This document shows, piece by piece, positions 5,918 to 10,510 of a stretch of 10,510 nucleotides of DNA. Both the position numbers and the translations under genes were made by a program. Source of the DNA: Acetobacteraceae bacterium (GTDB taxonomy: Bacteria; Pseudomonadota; Alphaproteobacteria; Acetobacterales; Acetobacteraceae); contig DAHUXX010000163.1 in NCBI GenBank assembly GCA_027306955.1, positions 1 to 10,510 on the forward strand, in the 5' to 3' direction. The notes below the pieces were generated by a model that saw nothing but the letters and a program-made list of their open reading frames with translations, was not told the DNA's origin and ran no database searches. Positions within the stretch are counted from its first letter, which is position 1. Every line of letters starts with the position of its first letter.

Positions 5918-7765
5918 CTATCGCGCCGGACGGTAGCGCGGCCAGGTGTCGGCCGCCAGCGCGTCGAGCGAGGCGGGAACCCGGCCCATCCGCGCGGCGT
6001 AAAGCCATGTATAGGTGAGCACGCGCGGGATGAAGGCGCGGGTCTCGTCGATCGGGATCGCCTCGAGGAACATCAGCGGGTCGCCGTGGTCGACGATGCG
6101 CTTCGACCAGCTCGCAAACGCGTTCGGGCCGGCGTTGTAGCTCGCGAGCACCTTCAGCAGGTTGGCGTCGATCCCGGGGCTGGCGCCGAGCCAGGCGAGG
6201 TAGCGCTCGCCCAGGGCGAGGTTGTTCGCGGGGTCGAACACGTTGCCGGGCCTGCCGCCGGTGATGAAATCGGCCGTCGCGGGCATGATCTGCATCAGCC
6301 CGCTGGCGCCGGCGCGCGAGACCAGCCGCACCTCGAAATTCGATTCCGTCCGCGCGATGCCAAGGACCAGCGCGGGATCCGTGGTGAAGCCGCCGCGCGG
6401 CGCCAGGCGCGGCACGGTGAAGCGGATGCTCGCGCGCGGCTGCCCGGCGATGGCGGCGACGAGGTCGGCGGCCTGGGTGGCGAGCATGCCCATGCGCGCG
6501 CGCTGCGCCACCAGCATCACCGAGCGCGCGAGCGAGGGGTCGGAGGCGGCCGCGAGCGCCAGTTCCGACTCCGCCGTGGCACGCTCGCCCACCTGCAGCA
6601 AAGCGAAGGCCTGCGCGCCGGCCGGCGTCGCCATCAGCGCGTCCACGTCCGCCTCGCCCAGCGTATCCACCGGGCCGGCGCCGGGAAGCGCGGGGCCGAG
6701 CAGGCTCATGCCCAGGATGCGCCGGGCGATCAGGCCATAGAAAGTCGCGGATTCCCGTGCGGCACGCTTGAGCCAGACCGCGGTGCCATGGGAATCGTGC
6801 AGCACGAAGTGCGCGCGCGCGGCCCAGAAGGCGGCGGCGGCTCGCAGGTTGGGGGTGGTGCGCGGGGCGAGCCAGGCGGCCTCGAACATCGGGCGCGCCT
6901 TGGCCGGCTCGTCCATGCGCCACGCCGCGAGGCCGGCGACGAACCCGGCCAGCGCCGGCGCCTCGCAACCCGGATGGCCGATGCACTCGTGCGTCGCGGG
7001 GGCGGCGGTGTCGTAGGCTTCCTGGTCGCGGTTCTCGAGGAACAGCACGTGCCCCGCTTCCGCCCGCAGCATCGCCTCGTAGGCGGGCGGAACGCGGCTG
7101 CGCGCGATCAGCGTCGCGGCGGCGTACGGCGCGCGGCCATGGGCGGCGGCGAGCACCTGCTGGTCGAGCACCCAGTTGCGCTGCAGGTCAGGCCCCGGCG
7201 CCAGATCCGGGTTCGGCGCGTCGACCGGGGGCGGGAGCGGAGCGAGCGTCGGCAGCACCGGCGCTGGCGGGGGCCTGGCTCCCGGCGGCAGGCGCTGCAG
7301 GAGCAGCCCGTGGATCTGCGGCGCCTCGGCCAGCGTGGGCCAGCGGGCGAGCCAGGCCTCCAGCGTCTTCGCACCGGGATGCGTGCCGGGACCGAGGTAG
7401 CGATTGGCGAGCACATGGCCGAGCATCGCCTGGCCGAGCGGGGTCGAGGTATCGAGGCCGGGATCGAGGGCAGCGGCGCGGGCAGCCTCGCCGCGTTCCT
7501 GTGTCGTGAGGATGGCGCGCAGCAGCGCGGCCTGGCTCGGCGTCAGCGGCTCGGGCAACGCCACCGGGTGCGCCGGCGACAGGCGCGGCACGGCAAAGGC
7601 CACGTCCGAACGGCGACGCGTGGGCGTGGCGCGTCCGGGCGTGGATGCTCCGCTATGGGCCTCGGCAATTCCGGCGCTCGCCAGAAGGACGGCTCCGGCG
7701 AGGAGAGTGCGCAGCGCGCGGGCCGGGGCCACGAGGCGGGAGGGGGTGAGACCGCTCTCTCGCAT
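5918..7765 (-). CDS. periplasmic Slt-type lytic transglycosylase
   Basis: The enzyme cleaves the MurNAc-GlcNAc bond of peptidoglycan to give 1,6-anhydro ends, acting in the periplasm. Residues 1-36 look like a Sec signal peptide with cleavage after AEA. An alpha-superhelical region typical of Slt70-like proteins fills the middle, interrupted by a proline-rich stretch at about 159-193. The C-terminal SLT domain shows ARTESNF with the catalytic glutamate at Glu474, then GLMQIMPATA, LASYNAGP, and EAIPIDETRAFIPRVL near the end. Length is 615 residues, within the range for Slt70-type enzymes. It lies between the uracil-DNA glycosylase gene (118 bases upstream) and moaB (30 bases downstream), all on the same strand. 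No clear Shine-Dalgarno is seen before ATG 7765, only an AGGG at a long distance. Confidence 0.93.
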   Translation of the reverse strand: MRESGLTPSRLVAPARALRTLLAGAVLLASAGIAEAHSGASTPGRATPTRRRSDVAFAVPRLSPAHPVALPEPLTPSQAALLRAILTTQERGEAARAAALDPGLDTSTPLGQAMLGHVLANRYLGPGTHPGAKTLEAWLARWPTLAEAPQIHGLLLQRLPPGARPPPAPVLPTLAPLPPPVDAPNPDLAPGPDLQRNWVLDQQVLAAAHGRAPYAAATLIARSRVPPAYEAMLRAEAGHVLFLENRDQEAYDTAAPATHECIGHPGCEAPALAGFVAGLAAWRMDEPAKARPMFEAAWLAPRTTPNLRAAAAFWAARAHFVLHDSHGTAVWLKRAARESATFYGLIARRILGMSLLGPALPGAGPVDTLGEADVDALMATPAGAQAFALLQVGERATAESELALAAASDPSLARSVMLVAQRARMGMLATQAADLVAAIAGQPRASIRFTVPRLAPRGGFTTDPALVLGIARTESNFEVRLVSRAGASGLMQIMPATADFITGGRPGNVFDPANNLALGERYLAWLGASPGIDANLLKVLASYNAGPNAFASWSKRIVDHGDPLMFLEAIPIDETRAFIPRVLTYTWLYAARMGRVPASLDALAADTWPRYRPAR

Positions 7766-7822
7766 GGCGGCGCGGCCCTAGCCGCTCGCGGTCCATGGGG
7801 GCAACCCTCTTGCGAATCGGTC

Positions 7823-7839
7823 GATCTCAGATCATGAGA
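7823..7839. promoter_or_regulatory. overlapping inverted repeats upstream of the lytic transglycosylase
   Basis: In the 118-base gap before the transglycosylase gene, GATCT-C-AGATC (7823-7833) overlaps TCTCA-GATCA-TGAGA (7825-7839). Both are perfect inverted repeats about 60-75 bases before the start codon. A TTGTCA on the minus strand (7851-7846) may be a -35 box just upstream, but no good -10 follows. This is a possible operator; nothing ties it to a known regulator. Confidence 0.25.
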
Positions 7840-7850
7840 CGGGGTTGACA

Positions 7851-7883
7851 AGAAAAAAGTTTGCGTTCCACGGCGGCGGCGTC
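7851..7883 (-). terminator. weak terminator-like T-run after uracil-DNA glycosylase
   Basis: On the minus strand the glycosylase stop is followed by a GC-rich stretch in which CCGC can pair with GTGG, and then by CTTTTTTC at about 7859-7852. The T-run is striking in such GC-rich DNA, but the stem is weak, so termination here is uncertain. The gene may still be co-transcribed with the transglycosylase. Confidence 0.3.
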
Positions 7884-8699
7884 TCAGCCCGCGGCATCGC
7901 GATCAAGCGTGCGACGCAAGAGAATCAGGTCCGCCCACGCTTCGCGCTTCGCGCCGGGGGTGCGCAACAGATAGGCGGGATGGAGCATCGGCAAGACCGG
8001 GACGGGATTTTCCAGCCCAGGAATTGCCACATTTCGCCAGGAGCCGCGCAGCGAACGAATACCTGCCTTGCTCCCCGTGACGGCCCGCGTGGCCATGGCA
8101 CCGAGCAGCACCAGCCGTCGCGGTCGCACCAGCACGATGTGTCGCATCAGAAACGGCAGGCAGATCGCCACCTCGGCATCGGTCGGGTTGCGGTTGCCCG
8201 GTGGCCGCCAGGGAATGAGGTTGGTGATCAGCAACCGCGTGCGGTCGAGTCCGATGGATGCAAGCATACGGTCGAGCAGCTTGCCCGAGGGCCCGACGAA
8301 GGGCAGGCCCGCGCGATCCTCCTCCGCCCCCGGGCCCTCGCCCACGAACATCAGGCCGGATTCGGGATTGCCGTCGGAAAAGACCAGATTCGTTGCGGTG
8401 GCGGCGAGCGCACAGCCGTCGAACGCGGCCAGCGCGGCGCGCAGTGCCTCGCGCGTGGCGGCGGCGGCGGCGACCTCCTCGGCGCGGCGTGCCGCGGGGA
8501 CTGTCCGCAGCGCGGATGCGGCGGGATGCTCCGGCCGCGCGTCGCGAGGTGGGCGCGCGGGTGGCGGGGGGGGCGACGTCGCCGCCGGAACGACGGCACG
8601 TGGCGTCTCGCGCCGGGCGAGCCGGTCCACCGGCGCCTCGGCGATCGCCTCGTCGGCGCCGATCTCGATCTGCCAGCGCAGCGCCGCGAATTCGTCCAC
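7884..8699 (-). CDS. family 4-like uracil-DNA glycosylase, alphaproteobacterial subtype
   Basis: The enzyme removes uracil from DNA to start base-excision repair. Motif A, GEGPGAEEDRAGLPFVGPSG, is at residues 120-139, NLIPWRPPGNRNP at 160-172 and motif B, HPAYLLR, at 240-246. These match the family 4 (UDGa) fold. Family 4 enzymes hold a 4Fe-4S cluster with four cysteines; here only Cys96 and Cys180 remain, and the other two positions are Phe93 and Trp164. The same FDGC and WRPP arrangement is, from memory, common in alphaproteobacterial homologues, of which the Bradyrhizobium enzyme BdiUng is one. The start is GTG 8699, preceded closely by GGGAAGGAG, and the N-terminus WQIEIGADEAIAEAP fits the subtype. 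A longer open frame upstream to 9095 lies antisense to ETF-QO and is not used. A Pro/Ala-rich linker covers residues 33-80. Length is 271 residues. Confidence 0.9.
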   Translation of the reverse strand: MDEFAALRWQIEIGADEAIAEAPVDRLARRETPRAVVPAATSPPPPPARPPRDARPEHPAASALRTVPAARRAEEVAAAAATREALRAALAAFDGCALAATATNLVFSDGNPESGLMFVGEGPGAEEDRAGLPFVGPSGKLLDRMLASIGLDRTRLLITNLIPWRPPGNRNPTDAEVAICLPFLMRHIVLVRPRRLVLLGAMATRAVTGSKAGIRSLRGSWRNVAIPGLENPVPVLPMLHPAYLLRTPGAKREAWADLILLRRTLDRDAAG

Positions 8700-8737
8700 C
8701 GCGCTCCTTCCCTCGCCTCTTTCCAAGCCCGCCGCTG

Positions 8738-8767
8738 TTGCTAGACCATCCCTCCCGCCGCCCGCAA
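8738..8767 (-). promoter_or_regulatory. weak candidate promoter for uracil-DNA glycosylase
   Basis: In the 93-base divergent gap, the minus strand shows TTGCGG (8767-8762) and TAGCAA (8743-8738) with an 18-base spacer, about 40 bases before the GTG start. Each box matches the consensus only partly. I see no convincing counterpart for ETF-QO on the plus strand. Confidence 0.2.
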
Positions 8768-8792
8768 CGCGGCACCGTATGAGGGGAACGCG

Positions 8793-10414
8793 ATGACCGA
8801 GCGCGAGACGATGGAGTTCGACGTGTTGATCGTGGGGGCCGGCCCCGCGGGACTCGCCGCCGCCATCCGCCTCAAGCAGCTGCAGCCGGAGCTCGGCGTC
8901 TGTGTCGTCGAGAAGGGCAGCGAGGTGGGCGCCCACATCATCTCGGGCGCGGTCATCGAGCCGCGCGCGCTCGACGAGCTGTTGCCGGGCTGGCGCGACG
9001 ACGAGCCGCCGCTTTCCACCGAGGCGACGGAGGACCGCTTCCTCTGGCTCACCGCCGGCCGCTCGTTCCAGCTGCCGACGCCGCCCTCGATGCACAACAA
9101 GGGCAACTACATCGGCTCGCTCGGCTCGGTGGTGCGCTGGATGGGCGCGCGCGCCGAGGCGCTCGGCGTCGAGATCTACCCGGGCTTCGCGGCGGCAGCG
9201 CCGATCGTGGAGGATGGGGCGATGCGGGGCGTCGTCACCGGCGACGTGGGCATCGGGCGCGACGGGAGCGGGGGCCGAACTTCCAGCCGGGGATGGAACT
9301 GCGCGCGCGCCACACGATCCTCGCCGAGGGCTGCCGCGGCTCCATCACCAAGAAGCTGTTCGACGCCTTCGACCTGCGCCGCGGCGCGGCGCCGCAGACC
9401 TACGGCATCGGCATCAAGGAACTCTGGGAGGTGCCGGCCGAGACGCACCGCAAGGGACTGGTGCTGCACACGATCGGCTGGCCGCTGGACAGTGCCACCT
9501 ATGGCGGTTCGTTCCTCTACCACTGGGGCGAGAACCTGGTTTCCTACGGCTTCGTCGTCGGGCTCGACTACCGCAACCCGTGGCTCTCGCCGTTCGAGGA
9601 GATGCAGCGGCTCAAGACGCACCCGGCGGTGCGCGGGAACTTCAAGGGCGGGCGGCGCATCGCCTATGGCGCGCGCGCGATCTCCGAGGGCGGGCTGCAA
9701 TCGTTGCCGAAGCTCACCTTTCCCGGCGGCTGCCTCGCGGGCGACACGGCCGGCTTCCTCAACGTGCCGAAGATCAAGGGCACACACGCGGCGATGAAGT
9801 CCGGCATGTTGGCGGCCGAGGCGGTGCTGGCCGCGCGCGCGCTGGGCGAGGCGGAGCCCGTGGCGCTGACCGAGGCGTTCCGCGGCAGCTGGCTGCATGA
9901 GGAGCTCGCGGCCGTGCGCAACATCCGCCCGGGCTTCGCGAGATGGGGGCTGTGGGGCGGGCTCGTGAACGCCGCCATCGACACCTACGTTTTCCGCGGC
10001 AAGGCGCCGTGGACGCTCGGCTACAAGCACGCCGACAACGAAACGCTGCTCGAGGCGGACGCGGCGCCGCCGATCGCCTATCCGAAGCCGGACGGCGTGC
10101 TGGGCTTCGACCGCAATTCGTCGGTCTTCATCAGCAACACCAACCACGCGGAGAACCAGCCCGCGCACCTGAGGCTGCGCGAGCCCGACAAGGCGATCGC
10201 GCGCAACTGGATCAGCTTCCGCAGCCCGGAGACGCGGTACTGCCCGGCGGGCGTCTACGAGATCGTGGGTGCGGAGGAGGGCAAGCCACGGCTGCAGATC
10301 AACGCGCAGAACTGCGTGCACTGCAAGACCTGCGACATCAAGGACCCCGGCCAGAACATCGACTGGTGTACGCCCGAGGGCGGCGGCGGGCCGAACTATC
10401 CCGCGGGGATGTAG
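8793..10414 (+). pseudogene. electron-transfer flavoprotein:ubiquinone oxidoreductase, frameshifted
   Basis: ETF-QO passes electrons from reduced ETF (fatty-acid and amino-acid dehydrogenases) to ubiquinone at the inner membrane through FAD and a 4Fe-4S cluster. The 5' part (8793 to about 9270) encodes the FAD-binding GAGPAG at residues 15-20, a ribose-binding Glu40 and VGAHIISGAVIEPRAL. The protein then continues in another frame from about 9266 to 10414, with EGCRGSITKKLFDAFDL, GDTAGFLNVPKIKGTHAAMKSG and the cluster cysteines in CPAGVYE and NCVHCKTC. One missing base in the G-rich stretch 9264-9274 explains the break; restoring it gives about 540 residues, the normal length, with nothing else missing. 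The start ATG 8793 has GAGGGG six bases upstream. The gene may be truly broken, or the base may be a sequence error in a homopolymer. It ends four bases from the convergent TRAP permease gene. Confidence 0.88.
9264..9274 (+). other. frameshift site in ETF-QO (one G apparently missing)
   Basis: The stretch holds GGG (9264-9266) and GGGGG (9270-9274). Adding one G to either run restores a continuous frame through GPNFQPGMELRARHTILAEGC, the sequence expected at this point in ETF-QO. The sequence alone cannot say which run changed. No standard X XXY YYZ slippery heptamer is in frame here. Confidence 0.8.
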
Positions 10415-10418
10415 CGCC

Positions 10419-10510
10419 TCACAGCCCCAGCATGTGCGGCAGCCAGAGCGAGATCGCGGGGATGTAGGTGACCAGCATCAGCACCGCGAGCATGACCAGG
10501 TAGAACGGCC
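10419..10510 (-). CDS. TRAP transporter large permease (DctM-like), C-terminal fragment
   Basis: Only the last 30 codons are in the window, ending in TGA at 10421-10419. They encode a hydrophobic segment, LVMLAVLMLVTYIPAISLWL, followed by PHMLGL. This matches the closing transmembrane helix and the YIPxxSLWLP signature of TRAP-type dicarboxylate transporter large subunits, which are inner-membrane proteins that import organic acids using an ion gradient and a periplasmic binding protein. The rest of the gene lies beyond the right edge. Four bases separate its stop from that of ETF-QO. The short length limits certainty. Confidence 0.7.
   Translation of the reverse strand, partial: PFYLVMLAVLMLVTYIPAISLWLPHMLGL

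Noticed and set aside
7845..7867. Perfect TTGACA on the plus strand in the gap before the lytic transglycosylase
   Set aside because: No -10 box follows at 16-18 bases, and no plus-strand gene lies downstream for almost 1 kb.
8700..9095. N-terminal extension of the uracil-DNA glycosylase frame on the minus strand
   Set aside because: It is antisense to the conserved FAD domain of ETF-QO and has Arg-rich shadow composition. GTG 8699 has a strong ribosome site and begins the conserved part.
9264..9274. Programmed ribosomal frameshift in ETF-QO
   Set aside because: No in-frame slippery heptamer or clear downstream structure is seen, and ETF-QO is not known to use recoding. A missing base is simpler.

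Overview
The window is dense, very GC-rich bacterial chromosome. Gene content and protein style point to an alphaproteobacterium, most likely Rhodospirillales/Acetobacteraceae. The pointers are a KdsB with an IPARMAATRLPGKPL N-terminus, a KLESYMLDG-type prephenate dehydratase, a uracil-DNA glycosylase with the alphaproteobacterial FDGCAL and WRPPGNRNP motifs, and ETF-QO next to a TRAP transporter. This assignment rests on recognition of protein families, not on a search.

Layout from left to right. A membrane-anchored c-type cytochrome with two near-duplicate haem domains (minus strand) runs off the left edge. It is divergent from kdsB (CMP-Kdo synthesis for lipopolysaccharide) and pheA (prephenate dehydratase for phenylalanine), a two-gene plus-strand unit. 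pheA converges on a minus-strand radical SAM gene of the PA0069 type, with a small hairpin between them. The radical SAM gene is divergent from two translationally overlapping sugar-transferase-like genes: a family 2 glycosyltransferase (TIGR04283-like) and a DUF2064 nucleotidyltransferase-like protein (TIGR04282-like). Here the two divergent start codons share a CATG. The second transferase gene overlaps convergently with moaB. A minus-strand series follows in transcription order: uracil-DNA glycosylase, a Slt-type lytic transglycosylase, then moaB. Divergent from the glycosylase is the gene for electron-transfer flavoprotein:ubiquinone oxidoreductase, which carries a one-base frameshift in a G-rich stretch. 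The right edge holds the last 30 codons of a TRAP transporter large permease.

The genes are mostly housekeeping: respiration (cytochrome c, ETF-QO), envelope (KdsB, lytic transglycosylase, perhaps the glycosyltransferase), amino-acid synthesis, molybdopterin synthesis and DNA repair. They do not form one pathway. I found no insertion sequence, phage gene, CRISPR array, tRNA or rRNA, and nothing that clearly amounts to a new defence or metabolic system.

The points most worth a second look are the broken ETF-QO frame, the duplicated haem domains, the transferase pair facing a radical SAM gene with overlapping starts and a 15-bp palindrome, and the glycosylase that lacks two of the four usual Fe-S cysteines and carries an eight-base C tract.
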